Assembly: GCA_002835545.1 (NCBI GenBank)
Contig: PIZK01000036.1
Span: 1-64,000 of the forward strand
Length of the DNA stretch: 64,000 nt
Source: Alteromonadales bacterium alter-6D02
GTDB taxonomy: Bacteria; Pseudomonadota; Gammaproteobacteria; Enterobacterales; Psychrobiaceae
Direction: 5' to 3'
Shown: positions 14,709 to 24,987 of the stretch, piece by piece
How positions within the stretch are numbered: the stretch's first letter is position 1
How the letters are laid out: every line of letters begins with the position of its first letter
Notes under the pieces: model-generated
Databases searched by the model: none
What the model saw: only the letters and a program-made list of their open reading frames with translations
What the model was told of the DNA's origin: nothing
Position numbers and translations under genes: made by a program

Positions 14709-16205
14709 ATGAGCAAAGAAATATTGTTAGTTGCAGAGGCCGTGTCAAATGAAAAAGGCGTGCCTCGTGAGAAGATCTTTGAAGCGTTAGAAATTGCACT
14801 GGCAAGTGCGACAAAAAAGAAAGCTGAAAAAGAGATTGAAGTTCGTATTGATATTGACCGTAAAACAGGTGAGTTCGACACTTTTCGCCGTTGGTTAGTT
14901 GTTGCTGACGAAGAAATGGAAAACCCATTAGCTGAAATCACATTATCAGCTGCACAATTTGATGATGAGTCAATTCAGTTAGGCGATTACATCGAAGACC
15001 AAATTGAATCAATTGAGTTTGACCGTATTACAACACAAACGGCTAAGCAAGTTATCGTACAAAAAGTACGTGAAGCTGAGCGTGAAATGGTTGTTGATGA
15101 ATACCGTGACCAAGTTGGTGAATTAGTGACTGGTGTGGTTAAGAAAAGTAACCGTGAAAGTATCATTATCGATTTAGGTAACAACGCTGAAGCAATTATC
15201 TATAAAGATGACCGCTTACCGCGCGAATCATTCCGTCCGGGTGATCGTGTTCGTGGTTTGCTTTACACAATTAAAGAAGACAACCGTGGCCCACAATTAT
15301 GTGTGAGTCGTACTCACCCAGACATGTTAGTAGAATTATTTAGCATTGAAGTGCCTGAGATTGGTGATGAAATGCTAGAAATCATGGGCGCTGCTCGTGA
15401 TCCTGGTTCTCGTGCTAAAATCGCGGTTAAAAGTAACGATAAGCGTATTGACCCTGTAGGTGCTTGTGTTGGTATGCGTGGTTCTCGTGTTCAAGCGGTA
15501 TCTGGCGAACTAGGCGGTGAGCGCGTTGATATCGTGCTTTGGGACGACAATGTAGCTCAGTTTGTTATCAATGCAATGGCTCCAGCTGAAGTTGTTAGCG
15601 TTATCGTTGATGAAGACGAAAACAGCATGGACCTAGCGGTTGAAGAAGATAACTTAGCACAAGCGATTGGCCGTAATGGTCAAAACATTCGTTTAGCAAG
15701 TCAGCTAACTGGCTGGAACCTAAACGTGATGACAGTTGCAGAGCTAAAAGAGAAGCATGAAGCAGAAGATAGTAAAGTGATTGATGTTTTCACTGCTGAA
15801 TTAGATATCGATGCAGATTTTGCACAGGTACTAGTTGAAGAAGGTTTCACTTCATTAGAAGAAATTGCTTATGTACCAGTACATGAGTTAATCGAGATTG
15901 ATGGCTTTGATGAAGATCTTGTCAATGAGTTGCGTGAACGCGCTAAAAACTCATTAACAACGAAAGCATTAAAAGTTGAAGAGTCATTAGATGGTGCACA
16001 TCCAGCTGAAGACTTATTAGGCTTAGACGGTCTAGAACGTCACCTTGCATTTGTATTAGCAAGTAAAGGTGTTGTTACGCTTGAAGATCTTGCTGAGCAA
16101 GGTGTAGATGACCTAGAAGCTATTGAAGAATTAACGCCTGAACAGGCTGGCGAGCTTATTATGGCTGCTCGTAATATTTGCTGGTTTAGCGATGAGCAAG
16201 AATAA
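14709..16205 (+). CDS. nusA: Transcription termination/antitermination factor NusA
   Basis: A 498-residue NusA, full length for gammaproteobacteria. Domains in order are the RNA-polymerase-binding N-terminal domain (1-125), S1 (about 135-200, with [16 protein letters not shown]), KH1 and KH2 (about 230-345, with [15 protein letters not shown] and [16 protein letters not shown]) and two acidic C-terminal repeats (about 365-495). It modulates pausing, rho-dependent and intrinsic termination. It may control the terminators in its own leader. It sits 38 bases after rimP. Confidence 0.98.
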   Translation: MSKEILLVAEAVSNEKGVPREKIFEALEIALASATKKKAEKEIEVRIDIDRKTGEFDTFRRWLVVADEEMENPLAEITLSAAQFDDESIQLGDYIEDQIESIEFDRITTQTAKQVIVQKVREAEREMVVDEYRDQVGELVTGVVKKSNRESIIIDLGNNAEAIIYKDDRLPRESFRPGDRVRGLLYTIKEDNRGPQLCVSRTHPDMLVELFSIEVPEIGDEMLEIMGAARDPGSRAKIAVKSNDKRIDPVGACVGMRGSRVQAVSGELGGERVDIVLWDDNVAQFVINAMAPAEVVSVIVDEDENSMDLAVEEDNLAQAIGRNGQNIRLASQLTGWNLNVMTVAELKEKHEAEDSKVIDVFTAELDIDADFAQVLVEEGFTSLEEIAYVPVHELIEIDGFDEDLVNELRERAKNSLTTKALKVEESLDGAHPAEDLLGLDGLERHLAFVLASKGVVTLEDLAEQGVDDLEAIEELTPEQAGELIMAARNICWFSDEQE

Positions 16206-16228
16206 GTAAGGCAAGGGGAAAGAATTAT

Positions 16229-18892
16229 ATGTCAGAATTAACAGTTAAAAGCTTAGCTGATGAGATCGGTGCACCATTAGAGCGTGTTATCGAACAATTA
16301 GCAGAAGCTGGTTTTAAGAAAAACCAAAATGACAGTGTGTCATTAGATGAAAAACAAGCCTTACTTCAGCACTTAGCTGGTCAGCACGGAGCAGAAGCTG
16401 CGCCAAAGAAAATGACGTTACAGCGTAAAAGTAAATCAACACTAAAAGTGGGTTCTGGTGAAAAGAGCCGTACGGTTGCTGTTGAAACACGCAAAAAGCG
16501 TACTTACGTAAAACGTGATGCAGCGGCAGAACAAGAGCAAGCAGAAGCAGAAGCAAAAGCAGCTGAAGAAGCGGCACAAGCGGCAGCAGAAGCGAAAGCA
16601 GCAGAAGATGCAGCAAAAGCGAAAGCGGCTGCAGAAGCGAAAGCGAAAGCTGACGAGTTAGCGAAGGCGAAAGCAGAAGAAGCATTGAAAGCTAAAGCGG
16701 CAGCAGAAGCTAAAGCAGCAGAAGAAAAAGCTCAACAAGATCCTGAAGAAGCGGCTAAAGCAGCGCAACTTGCTAAGGAAGAAGAAGAGCTGAAGCGTCG
16801 TCAAGAAGAGCTACTTGCTGCAAACGTTAAAGCGGCTGCTGAACAAGAAGCAGCAGCAGCGAAAAAACTTGCTGAAGAAAATGCGGCACGTTGGGCTGAA
16901 GAAGAAAAAGCACGTAAGGAAGCTGAGAAAAAAGCTGATTACCATACGACTTCTTCTACTTATGCTCGTGAAGCTGAAGATAAGCAAGATAGTCAAGCTG
17001 AAACTCGCGGTCGTAAGAAGAAAGCGAAGAAAGGCAAAAAAGAAGCAGCTAAGCCAGCTCACCGCGGTCGTGGTAAGAAAGGTACACTAAGCGCTCCGAC
17101 GTCTATCAAACAAGGTTTTGATAAGTCAGCGGTTGTTGCTAAGTCTGATATTCGTTTAAGTGAAACGATTTCAGTGAGTGAACTTGCTTCTAAGATGTCA
17201 GTTAAAGCAACTGAGGTTATTAAGAACCTGATGAAGATGGGCGTTATGGCGACTATCAACCAAGTTCTTGATCAAGAAACTGCTGAGCTAATCTGTGAAG
17301 AAATGGGCTACAAAGTAGTACTAGTTCGCGAAAACGAATTAGAGCATTCAGTACTTTCTGAACGTGGTGACCAAGGCGATAAGAAATCTCGTGCACCTGT
17401 TGTTACTATCATGGGCCACGTTGACCACGGTAAAACTTCATTACTTGATTACATCCGTAAAGCAAAAGTTGCTGCGGGCGAAGCGGGTGGTATTACCCAG
17501 CACATTGGTGCATACCACGTCGATGTAGATGGTTCGATGATCACTTTCCTAGATACACCTGGACACGCCGCGTTTACAGCGATGCGTTCACGTGGTGCTA
17601 AAGCGACTGACGTTGTAATCATTGTTGTTGCTGCAGATGATGGTGTAATGCCACAAACTAAAGAAGCGGTTGAGCATGCTAAAGCTGCTGGCGCTCCGAT
17701 TATCATCGCAGTTAACAAGATGGATAAAGAAGGCGCAGATCCTGATCGTGTTAAGAACGAACTTTCTGCTATTGACGTTATTCCTGAAGATTGGGGCGGT
17801 GATGTTCAATTCTGTCACGTTTCTGCAAAAGCAGGTACAGGCGTCGATGAGCTATTAGAAGCTATCTTGATGCAAGCTGAGCTGTTAGAGCTACGCGCAA
17901 CTGACGAAGGTCATGCTGCTGGTGTTGTTATTGAATCTCGTCTTGATAAAGGTCGTGGTCCAGTTGCCACAGTACTAGTACAAGAAGGTACATTAAACCA
18001 CGGTGATATCATCCTTTGTGGTTTAGAGTACGGTCGTGTTCGTGCGATGCGTGATGAGAATGGCCGTGATATTAAAACGGCTGGTCCAAGTATTCCTGTT
18101 GAAATTCTTGGCCTATCTGCTGTACCTAAAGCGGGTGATGAAGCAACTGTTGTTAGTGATGAGCGTAAAGCACGTGAAGTTGCACTTTACCGTCAAGGTA
18201 AATTCCGTGACCTTAAACTAGCACGTCAGCAAAAAGCTAAGCTAGAAAACATGTTTAGCAACATGACTGCGGGTGAGTGTTCAGAGCTTAATGTTATTCT
18301 TAAAACTGACGTTGAGGGTTCTTTAGCGGCAATCGCCGATTCACTAGAGAAGCTATCTACAGAAGAAGTTAAGGTTAACATTATTAGCCGCGGTGTAGGT
18401 GGTATCACTGAAACTGACGCTACACTAGCAGCAGCGTCTAACGCTATCATGCTTGGCTTTAACGTTCGTGCCGATGCAACGGCTCGTAAAGTGATTCAAA
18501 ACGAAAACTTAGATATGCGTTACTACAGCGTAATCTATGACTTAATCAACGAAATTAAGTCTGCGATGAGTGGTTTATTAGCGCCTGAGTTCAAGCAAGA
18601 AATCATCGGTCTAGCTGAAGTTCGTGATGTATTCCGTTCACCTAAGTTTGGTGCAATCGCTGGTTGTATGGTAACTGAAGGTATCGTTAAGCGTACTAAC
18701 CCTATCCGTGTATTACGTGATAACGTTGTTATTTATGAAGGTGAACTAGAGTCTCTACGTCGCTTTAAAGATGACGTTCAAGAAGTTCGTAATAACATGG
18801 AATGTGGTATCGGCGTTAAGAACTACAACGATGTTAAAGTTGGTGACCAAATCGAAGTATTTGAAGTCATTGAAATCAAACGTTCTTTATAA
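16229..18892 (+). CDS. infB: Translation initiation factor IF-2
   Basis: An 887-residue IF-2, the GTPase that places initiator tRNA on the 30S subunit. An N-terminal IF2 domain (1-50) is followed by a long Ala/Glu/Lys-rich charged linker (about 85-290). A second IF2-N domain follows (about 315-365), then the G domain with GHVDHGKT at 396-403, DTPGH and NKMD, and domains II-IV to the C-terminus. The linker is almost a simple repeat of AEAKA and AEEA units and produces spurious open frames on both strands. Shorter isoforms from internal starts are known in E. coli and possible here. It starts 23 bases after nusA. Confidence 0.98.
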   Translation: MSELTVKSLADEIGAPLERVIEQLAEAGFKKNQNDSVSLDEKQALLQHLAGQHGAEAAPKKMTLQRKSKSTLKVGSGEKSRTVAVETRKKRTYVKRDAAAEQEQAEAEAKAAEEAAQAAAEAKAAEDAAKAKAAAEAKAKADELAKAKAEEALKAKAAAEAKAAEEKAQQDPEEAAKAAQLAKEEEELKRRQEELLAANVKAAAEQEAAAAKKLAEENAARWAEEEKARKEAEKKADYHTTSSTYAREAEDKQDSQAETRGRKKKAKKGKKEAAKPAHRGRGKKGTLSAPTSIKQGFDKSAVVAKSDIRLSETISVSELASKMSVKATEVIKNLMKMGVMATINQVLDQETAELICEEMGYKVVLVRENELEHSVLSERGDQGDKKSRAPVVTIMGHVDHGKTSLLDYIRKAKVAAGEAGGITQHIGAYHVDVDGSMITFLDTPGHAAFTAMRSRGAKATDVVIIVVAADDGVMPQTKEAVEHAKAAGAPIIIAVNKMDKEGADPDRVKNELSAIDVIPEDWGGDVQFCHVSAKAGTGVDELLEAILMQAELLELRATDEGHAAGVVIESRLDKGRGPVATVLVQEGTLNHGDIILCGLEYGRVRAMRDENGRDIKTAGPSIPVEILGLSAVPKAGDEATVVSDERKAREVALYRQGKFRDLKLARQQKAKLENMFSNMTAGECSELNVILKTDVEGSLAAIADSLEKLSTEEVKVNIISRGVGGITETDATLAAASNAIMLGFNVRADATARKVIQNENLDMRYYSVIYDLINEIKSAMSGLLAPEFKQEIIGLAEVRDVFRSPKFGAIAGCMVTEGIVKRTNPIRVLRDNVVIYEGELESLRRFKDDVQEVRNNMECGIGVKNYNDVKVGDQIEVFEVIEIKRSL

Positions 18893-18910
18893 TCATTAGA
18901 TAATAAAGAT

Positions 18911-18934
18911 GAGATGGGGGCTACTTAGCCCCCA
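18911..18934 (+). terminator. GC-rich hairpin after infB
   Basis: GATGGGGGCT/AGCCCCCATC is a perfect ten-base-pair stem with a four-base loop, followed by TGTGTTTA and not a T-run. It probably acts as a partial terminator or RNA-stabilising or processing site between infB and rbfA. Confidence 0.6.
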
Positions 18935-18991
18935 TCTGTGTTTATAAAATTAAATTTTATTGAGGTTGCTCAGTAAAATTGGGAGAAATAA

Positions 18992-19384
18992 ATGGCTAGA
19001 GAATTTAGCCGTAGCCGCCGTGTTGCACAGCAGTTACAAAAAGAATTAGCGCAAATTGTGATGCGTGAAATTAAAGCCAGCGAGTTTGGTATGATCACTA
19101 TCAATGCCGTAGACCTGTCAAATGACCTGTCATACGCTAAGGTGTATTTTACACAGTTACATGATGATGCTGAGTTAATCAAAAAATCATTGGAACTATT
19201 GAATGAATCTGCACCTTATATCCGCTCATTAATGGGTAGTCAAATGCGTTTGCGCATCGTGCCAGATCTTAAGTTCTATTACGATAAGTCATTAAGCGAA
19301 GGTATCCGTATGACTAGCTTAGTTAATCAAGCTGTCCGTGACGATAACGCTAAAAATCCTGAACGAGAGTCAGGAGAAGAGTAA
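18992..19384 (+). CDS. rbfA: 30S ribosome-binding factor RbfA
   Basis: A 130-residue RbfA, a KH-fold protein that helps mature the 16S rRNA 5' end. The opening [22 protein letters not shown] and the central VYFTQL and [17 protein letters not shown] are family signatures. A ribosome-binding site GGGAG lies nine bases upstream. The stop overlaps the truB start by one base (TAATG), so the two are translationally coupled. Confidence 0.97.
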   Translation: MAREFSRSRRVAQQLQKELAQIVMREIKASEFGMITINAVDLSNDLSYAKVYFTQLHDDAELIKKSLELLNESAPYIRSLMGSQMRLRIVPDLKFYYDKSLSEGIRMTSLVNQAVRDDNAKNPERESGEE

Positions 19385-20322
19385 TGGCGCGTAAACGTAA
19401 AGGTCGCGCGATAGATGGTGTGGTTTTATTAGATAAGCCGACAGGGCACAGTTCTAATGATATTTTGCAAAAAGTAAAGCGTATTTACTTTGCGCAAAAG
19501 GCAGGGCACACCGGCGCACTTGATCCGTTAGCGACGGGGATGCTGCCTATTTGTTTAGGTGAAGCAACCAAGTTCTCACAATATTTACTCGATTCAGATA
19601 AACGTTATCGTGTTATTGCTAAATTGGGTGAACGTACCGATACCAGTGATAGTGATGGTGAAGTAGTTCAAACTCGTCCAATTGAGTTTAGTGAAGAAAC
19701 ATTAATGGCTAAGCTAGACTCGTTTAGAGGAAAAACTATGCAGGTGCCATCAATGTTCTCTGCATTGAAGCACCAAGGCAAACCGTTGTATCACTATGCT
19801 CGTCAGGGCATTGAGATCGAGCGTGAAGCACGTGAAATTAACGTGTTTGAACTCTTGTTTATTCGCCATGAAGGTGATGAACTAGAGTTAGAACTACATG
19901 TGAGTAAAGGTACCTATATTCGAACCATTATTGACGACTTAGGGGAGATGCTGGGTTGTGGCGCGCATATAACCATGCTTCGTCGTCTAGAAGTTGCACA
20001 TTATCCGCAAGATAAGATGGTGACACTAGAACAGTTGCAAGCATTGTTAGACCAAGCAACAGAGGAAGAGGTCGCTCCGTCAACTTATCTTGACCCATTG
20101 TTATTACCAATGGACACGGCTGTGATAGATTTCCCGCAAGCACACATCAGTGATGAACTGAGTGTTAAAGCGCTGCATGGTAACGCGGTAGCTGTTGATG
20201 GTTTCTCTGAAGGCGAATTAGTGCGCATGGTGGTTGGTGATGAACAACGCTTTATCGGTGTTGGCGTGATTGACAATCAAGGGCGGGTTCAACCGAAAAG
20301 GTTAGTGGTTGAAAATAGCTAA
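19384..20322 (+). CDS. truB: tRNA pseudouridine(55) synthase
   Basis: A 312-residue TruB, which makes pseudouridine 55 in the T-loop of most tRNAs and acts as an RNA chaperone. [11 protein letters not shown] at the N-terminus, the catalytic Asp in [15 protein letters not shown] (about residue 47), and [14 protein letters not shown] are all present, with a C-terminal PUA-like domain (about 250-310). It overlaps rbfA by one base and is followed by a terminator, so it closes this transcription unit. Confidence 0.98.
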   Translation: MARKRKGRAIDGVVLLDKPTGHSSNDILQKVKRIYFAQKAGHTGALDPLATGMLPICLGEATKFSQYLLDSDKRYRVIAKLGERTDTSDSDGEVVQTRPIEFSEETLMAKLDSFRGKTMQVPSMFSALKHQGKPLYHYARQGIEIEREAREINVFELLFIRHEGDELELELHVSKGTYIRTIIDDLGEMLGCGAHITMLRRLEVAHYPQDKMVTLEQLQALLDQATEEEVAPSTYLDPLLLPMDTAVIDFPQAHISDELSVKALHGNAVAVDGFSEGELVRMVVGDEQRFIGVGVIDNQGRVQPKRLVVENS

Positions 20323-20353
20323 ATAACGATGTTGATGCTTTATCACTTGAATT

Positions 20354-20398
20354 GAAAAAAGGTTTCTCAGACATTAATGTTTGAGAAGCCTTTTTTAT
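20354..20398 (+). terminator. Terminator after truB
   Basis: AAAAGGTTTCTCA pairs with TGAGAAGCCTTTT (small bulge), followed by TTATTT. It ends the rimP-truB transcript; rpsO has its own promoter downstream. Confidence 0.8.
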
Positions 20399-20503
20399 TT
20401 CACTGCAACGGTATCAGCCTCTGCTGGAGAGTGATTATGGAGGGGGCATCAGGTTTAGCTTTGTCTATTAAGACGCAATAAAGACAAAAGGCTAATAAAA
20501 TAC

Positions 20504-20531
20504 TTGTAACTTACTGCCTTGCTGGTATCAT
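20504..20531 (+). promoter_or_regulatory. Probable rpsO promoter
   Basis: TTGTAA (20504-20509), a 16-base spacer and TATCAT (20526-20531). The inferred transcript has a leader of about 65 nucleotides before rpsO, where S15 autoregulation by mRNA folding is known in other bacteria. Confidence 0.5.
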
Positions 20532-20604
20532 TGCGCGCTCGAATGTAGCTGAATTAGTGATCGGCTACATATTTCTTTAAATCTTATAAACATTGGAGTT
20601 TATT

Positions 20605-20874
20605 ATGTCACTAAGCGCTACTCAAACAGCTGAAATCATCGCAGAATTCGGCCGTGATGCAAACGATACTGGTTCTTCTGAAGTTCAGGTTGCTTTATTA
20701 ACAGCACAAATCAACCACTTACAAGGTCACTTCCAGAAGCACATCCACGATCACCATTCACGTCGTGGTCTTTTACGCATGGTTTCTAGCCGTCGTAAAT
20801 TACTTGATTACTTAAAGCGTAAAGACGTTACTAAGTACCAAGAAACAATCGCTAAACTTGGTCTACGTCGTTAA
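20605..20874 (+). CDS. rpsO: 30S ribosomal protein S15
   Basis: An 89-residue S15, a primary 16S rRNA-binding protein. The sequence [20 protein letters not shown], the motif [15 protein letters not shown] and the ending [12 protein letters not shown] are canonical. The ATG at 20605 is used (TTGGAG nine bases upstream); the frame is open four codons more, but that part contains the ribosome-binding site. Placed between truB and pnp as in most gammaproteobacteria. Confidence 0.98.
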   Translation: MSLSATQTAEIIAEFGRDANDTGSSEVQVALLTAQINHLQGHFQKHIHDHHSRRGLLRMVSSRRKLLDYLKRKDVTKYQETIAKLGLRR

Positions 20875-20902
20875 TCGATTAGTTCAAGAGTGTCTATGAC
20901 AC

Positions 20903-20934
20903 AAAAAAGGAACCTTTTAGGTTCCTTTTTTTTT
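20903..20934 (+). terminator. Terminator between rpsO and pnp
   Basis: AAAAAAGGAACC and GGTTCC form a stem with loop TTTTA, followed by nine T. Strong intrinsic terminator; some readthrough into pnp is expected as in E. coli. Confidence 0.9.
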
Positions 20935-21048
20935 GCCTAAAACTATATTTTTCGCGCATTCTCAATAGAACCTTTTAAAAGCTCAATTCTAGTCGTATAC
21001 TATGCGGGAAAACTTAAAGATGACTAAAAGATAAAGGAAATTCAATCA

Positions 21049-23151
21049 GTGAATCCTACAATTAAAACGTTTAAATATGGTCAACATAATGTGACCATCG
21101 AAACTGGTGCTATCGCTCGTCAAGCGGATGGTGCTGTGCTAGTAAACATGGATGATACCGTCGTAATGGTTACCTGTGTTGCTAAGAAAAAAGCCATTGA
21201 AGGCCGTGACTTTTTCCCACTAACAGTGAACTACCAAGAGCGTACATACGCTGCTGGTAAAATCCCTGGTGGCTTCTTCAAGCGTGAAGGCCGTCCAAGC
21301 GAAAATGAAACGCTTGTTGCACGTTTAATTGACCGTCCTATTCGTCCATTATTCCCAGAAGGTTTCCTAAACGAAGTACAAGTGATTGCGACTGTTGTTT
21401 CTGTAAACCCAGAAGTAAACCCAGATGTTGCTGCAATGATCGGTACGTCTGCAGCAATCTCTCTAGCTGGTGTTCCATTTAATGGTCCTATCGGTTGTGC
21501 CCGTGTTGGTTATGTTGATGGTCAATACGTTCTTAACCCGACAGCAACTGAATTAGCATCAAGCCAATTAGACCTTGTTGTTTCTGGTACTGAAAATGCG
21601 GTATTAATGGTTGAGTCTGAAGCAGATATCTTGTCTGAAGAAGTGATGCTAGGCGCTGTGACTTACGGTCACGAACAACAACAAGTTGTTATCCAAGCGA
21701 TCAACGAATTAAAAGCTGAAGCAGGCAAGCCTACTTGGGATTGGACTGCTCCTGCAAAAGACGAAGATCTTATTGCTAAAGTGACTGAGCTAAGTGAAGA
21801 ACGTTTCACTCAAGCTTACCAAATCACTGATAAGATGGAACGTAAAGACGCAATCGACGTGATCACTGCTGACGTATTAGAAGCATTAGTTGCTGCTGAT
21901 GAAGAAGTAGATACGAAGAAAGCTGCTGAAATCGCTCACGATGTAGAAAAGAACGTTGTACGTTCACGCATCATTTCTGGTGCTCCACGTATTGATGGTC
22001 GTGACCCTGAAACGATTCGTGCACTAGACGTTATGACTGGTGTATTACCACGTACTCACGGTTCATCTGTGTTTACTCGTGGTGAGACTCAAGCACTTGT
22101 TACTGCGACATTAGGTACAGAGCGTGATGCACAACGCATCGATAGCATCATGGGTGAAGTAACTGATAGCTTCATGCTTCACTATAACTTCCCACCATCA
22201 TGTGTTGGTGAGACGGGTATGGTTGGCTCACCTAAGCGTCGTGAAATTGGTCACGGTCGTCTAGCTAAGCGTGGTGTATTAGCAGTAATGCCAACATCAG
22301 AAGAATTCCCGTACTCAGTACGTGTTGTTTCTGAAATCACTGAATCAAACGGTTCAAGCTCAATGGCTTCAGTTTGTGGTACATCGCTAGCGTTAATGGA
22401 TGCAGGTGTTCCAATCAAAGCTTCTGTTGCGGGTATCGCAATGGGCTTAGTGAAAGAAGGCGACAAGTCTGTTGTTCTTTCTGATATTTTAGGTGATGAA
22501 GATCACCTAGGTGATATGGACTTTAAAGTAGCTGGTTCTACTGAAGGTATCACTGCTCTGCAAATGGATATCAAGATTGAAGGTATCACTAAAGACATCA
22601 TGGATATTGCTTTAAACCAAGCGAAAGCGGCGCGTTTACATATCCTAAATGTAATGGACGAAGCAATTGCTGGTGCACGTGATGACGTATCTGAGTTCGC
22701 TCCACGTATCACTACAATGAAAGTTGCGACTGACAAAATCCGTGACATCATCGGTAAAGGCGGCGCAACAATCCGTGCATTAACCGAAGAGACGGGCTGT
22801 GTTATCGAAATTGAAGACGATGGTACAGTTAAGATTGCATCGACTGATAACGATAAAGCAAAAGATGCTATCGCGCGTATCGAAGCGATCACTGCTGAAG
22901 TTGAAGTGGGTACAATTTACCACGGTACAGTTAAACGTATCGTTGACTTTGGTGCATTCGTTGAAGTCCTTCCTGGTAAAGATGGCTTAGTTCATATTTC
23001 TCAAATCGCTGAAGAGCGTGTAGAGAAAGTGACTGACTTCTTAAAAGAAGGTCAAGCAGTAGACGTTAAGGTTCTAGAAATCGACCGTCAAGGCCGTGTA
23101 CGTTTAAGCATGAAAGATGCTAAGCCAAGTGAAGCAGCGCCAGCTGAATAA
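21049..23151 (+). CDS. pnp: Polyribonucleotide nucleotidyltransferase (PNPase)
   Basis: A 700-residue PNPase, the phosphorolytic 3'-5' exoribonuclease of the degradosome. Two RNase PH domains (about 5-215 and 310-540; [31 protein letters not shown] in the first), a KH domain (about 553-610, [15 protein letters not shown]) and an S1 domain (about 620-690, [24 protein letters not shown]). The start is GTG (21049) with AAAGGA upstream. Full length; followed by its own terminator. Confidence 0.98.
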   Translation: MNPTIKTFKYGQHNVTIETGAIARQADGAVLVNMDDTVVMVTCVAKKKAIEGRDFFPLTVNYQERTYAAGKIPGGFFKREGRPSENETLVARLIDRPIRPLFPEGFLNEVQVIATVVSVNPEVNPDVAAMIGTSAAISLAGVPFNGPIGCARVGYVDGQYVLNPTATELASSQLDLVVSGTENAVLMVESEADILSEEVMLGAVTYGHEQQQVVIQAINELKAEAGKPTWDWTAPAKDEDLIAKVTELSEERFTQAYQITDKMERKDAIDVITADVLEALVAADEEVDTKKAAEIAHDVEKNVVRSRIISGAPRIDGRDPETIRALDVMTGVLPRTHGSSVFTRGETQALVTATLGTERDAQRIDSIMGEVTDSFMLHYNFPPSCVGETGMVGSPKRREIGHGRLAKRGVLAVMPTSEEFPYSVRVVSEITESNGSSSMASVCGTSLALMDAGVPIKASVAGIAMGLVKEGDKSVVLSDILGDEDHLGDMDFKVAGSTEGITALQMDIKIEGITKDIMDIALNQAKAARLHILNVMDEAIAGARDDVSEFAPRITTMKVATDKIRDIIGKGGATIRALTEETGCVIEIEDDGTVKIASTDNDKAKDAIARIEAITAEVEVGTIYHGTVKRIVDFGAFVEVLPGKDGLVHISQIAEERVEKVTDFLKEGQAVDVKVLEIDRQGRVRLSMKDAKPSEAAPAE

Positions 23152-23171
23152 TCATTAGCTTAAATCTTAAT

Positions 23172-23202
23172 AAAAACCTGCTATTTCAGCAGGTTTTTTT
23201 TT
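23172..23202 (+). terminator. Terminator after pnp
   Basis: AAAACCTGC/GCAGGTTTT with loop TATTTCA, followed by a run of T. Clear intrinsic terminator. Confidence 0.9.
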
Positions 23203-23318
23203 GCCTTAAAATAGATTGAACCAAGTGTCTGATTGCTAATCAAAACATACTTAATAAGCATAGCCAACCTAACGGGGCTATGGCATAGTAGAAGAAAAAT
23301 AACGGTGGAATATAAAGC

Positions 23319-24239
23319 ATGTTAAAGCATTGTGGCAAATTGGTGCTTGGTTGCGCTTTCCTATCATTGGCTGGTTGTCAGACGACAAGCAATAATTCAG
23401 GCCAATCGACAGCACAGCATCAAGAGATTGACCAGCTTATTATTAGTGAACCTTTAACGGTCAACTTTAAAAAAGAAGTGGCATTAGCCCGTATTTCAGA
23501 CTTCTTAGTCAATGGAGAAATCAGTCAAGAGCAACGCGCTAAAGCTTATTATGATCGTGGTTTACTCTATGATAGTTTTGGTTTGGCTAATCTTGCTCGT
23601 CTTGATTTTAATCGAGCACTGCGCGTTGACCCTAAACTGGCCGCCGCTTATAATTTTCTCGGTATTCATTACACGCTTGCAGGTCAGTTTAATAAAGCCT
23701 ATGAAGCATTTGATACGACATTAGAGCTAGAACCTGATCATGAATATGTTTATTTAAACCGTGGTATTTCTCTGTATTATGGCGGTAAAAATAAGCTTGC
23801 TGTTGAGGATTTAACTAAGTTTCATCAGCTTGATCAGACAGACCCATATCGTGTGATTTGGCGTTATCTCACTGAACATAAAATTGATAAACAGCGCGCA
23901 TTAGATAATTTAAAACAAAACAGAGAAAATATTCCTGATTCTATGTGGGCTAAGCAAGTTGCAGATCTGTATTTAATGAATATTTCAGAGGCGACTTTTG
24001 TCAACAACTTAACCAAGAACATTAAGAGCCAAACTGAATTGGCGGAACGCCTTTGTGAAGCCTATTTCTACTTAGGCATTTATGCGAGGATGTATGATCA
24101 GCCTGATCGCGCACTTAACTATTTTAAGTTGTCATTAGCGACTAATGTATTTGAATTTGTTGAGCATAAATATGCTCGTCGTGAATTGCTAGAAACGCGT
24201 CTTGAGATGCATAAGAATAAGATGTCGCAGAAGCCGTAA
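23319..24239 (+). CDS. nlpI: Lipoprotein NlpI
   Basis: A 306-residue outer-membrane lipoprotein with tetratricopeptide repeats, an adaptor for peptidoglycan hydrolases and the protease Prc in E. coli. Lipobox LSLAGC (Cys20); TPR units at about 72-105 (AKAYYDRGLLYDSFGLANLARLDF), 106-140 and 141-173. Genomic place after pnp is conserved. The LysE-type gene starts at the very next base after its stop, so both share a transcript. Confidence 0.95.
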   Translation: MLKHCGKLVLGCAFLSLAGCQTTSNNSGQSTAQHQEIDQLIISEPLTVNFKKEVALARISDFLVNGEISQEQRAKAYYDRGLLYDSFGLANLARLDFNRALRVDPKLAAAYNFLGIHYTLAGQFNKAYEAFDTTLELEPDHEYVYLNRGISLYYGGKNKLAVEDLTKFHQLDQTDPYRVIWRYLTEHKIDKQRALDNLKQNRENIPDSMWAKQVADLYLMNISEATFVNNLTKNIKSQTELAERLCEAYFYLGIYARMYDQPDRALNYFKLSLATNVFEFVEHKYARRELLETRLEMHKNKMSQKP

Positions 24240-24887
24240 ATGATAGACCCATTATTTTTTAGTCAGTTTGCTGTTTTAGCAACAGCTCACTTTCTTGCTG
24301 TTGCGAGTCCAGGACCTGATTTAGCTGTTGTTTTAAAGCAAAGTATTTCTTATGGCAGGCGTCATGCTCTAGTCACCAGCGTTGGCATTGGCTTGGCCAT
24401 TTTAGTGCATGTTAGCTACAGTGTGTTAGGCATAGGGCTGCTGATTAAGCAATCTGAACTGTTGTTCTCATTACTTAAATACTTGTGTGCTGGTTATCTT
24501 ACCTATATTGGTATTCAAGCGCTACGAGCGAAGCCGTCAGCACCACAAACACGAGAGACTAACGCTGATGCTTCCTTGCCAGCCCAACCGATAACAAAAG
24601 CTTTTGGTCTTGGCTTTATTACTAACGTGTTAAACCCTAAGGCGACCCTATTTTTCTTATCGGTATTTTCTGTGGTGTTATCAGCACAGACTCCGATGAC
24701 ATGGATGGCAGGCTATGCGGTATACCTTTCCCTAGCGACTATGGCTTGGTTTTGTATGATCTCCGTTGTACTAAGTCGCCACTCGATTAGACAGCGCTTT
24801 TTAGCTTCAGGTTATATTTTTGACCGAGTTATGGGTGTCATTTTAATTTTGTTAGGGGTTAATGTTGCATTTTCACAACTTGTGTAG
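24240..24887 (+). CDS. LysE/RhtB family amino-acid exporter
   Basis: A 215-residue inner-membrane protein with about six membrane segments. The N-terminal AVASPGPDLAVVLKQSISYGRR is the LysE/RhtB signature, and GFITNVLNPKATLFFLSVF the second one. Such proteins export threonine, homoserine or other amino acids; the substrate here cannot be told. It begins one base after the nlpI stop, with translation probably coupled. Confidence 0.93.
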   Translation: MIDPLFFSQFAVLATAHFLAVASPGPDLAVVLKQSISYGRRHALVTSVGIGLAILVHVSYSVLGIGLLIKQSELLFSLLKYLCAGYLTYIGIQALRAKPSAPQTRETNADASLPAQPITKAFGLGFITNVLNPKATLFFLSVFSVVLSAQTPMTWMAGYAVYLSLATMAWFCMISVVLSRHSIRQRFLASGYIFDRVMGVILILLGVNVAFSQLV

Positions 24888-24940
24888 CAGCTTCTTATTA
24901 AGTGGTTAGTAAGTGACATTAATAAGAGTTTATTTTGAGT

Positions 24941-24976
24941 GCGTCGCCTTAAAAAATTCTAAGGCGATGCATTTTC
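24941..24976. terminator. Bidirectional terminator between convergent genes
   Basis: GCGTCGCCTTA (24941-24951) and TAAGGCGATGC (24960-24970) form an eleven-base stem with one mismatch. It lies between the rightward exporter gene and the leftward flavoprotein gene, followed by ATTTTC on the plus strand. Confidence 0.6.
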
Positions 24977-24987
24977 AATTAAAGTTA

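Noticed and set aside
16500-17090. Open frames on both strands inside infB
   Set aside because: They arise from the Ala/Glu/Lys-rich low-complexity linker of IF-2, have Leu/Ser- or Lys-rich nonsense composition and no ribosome-binding sites.
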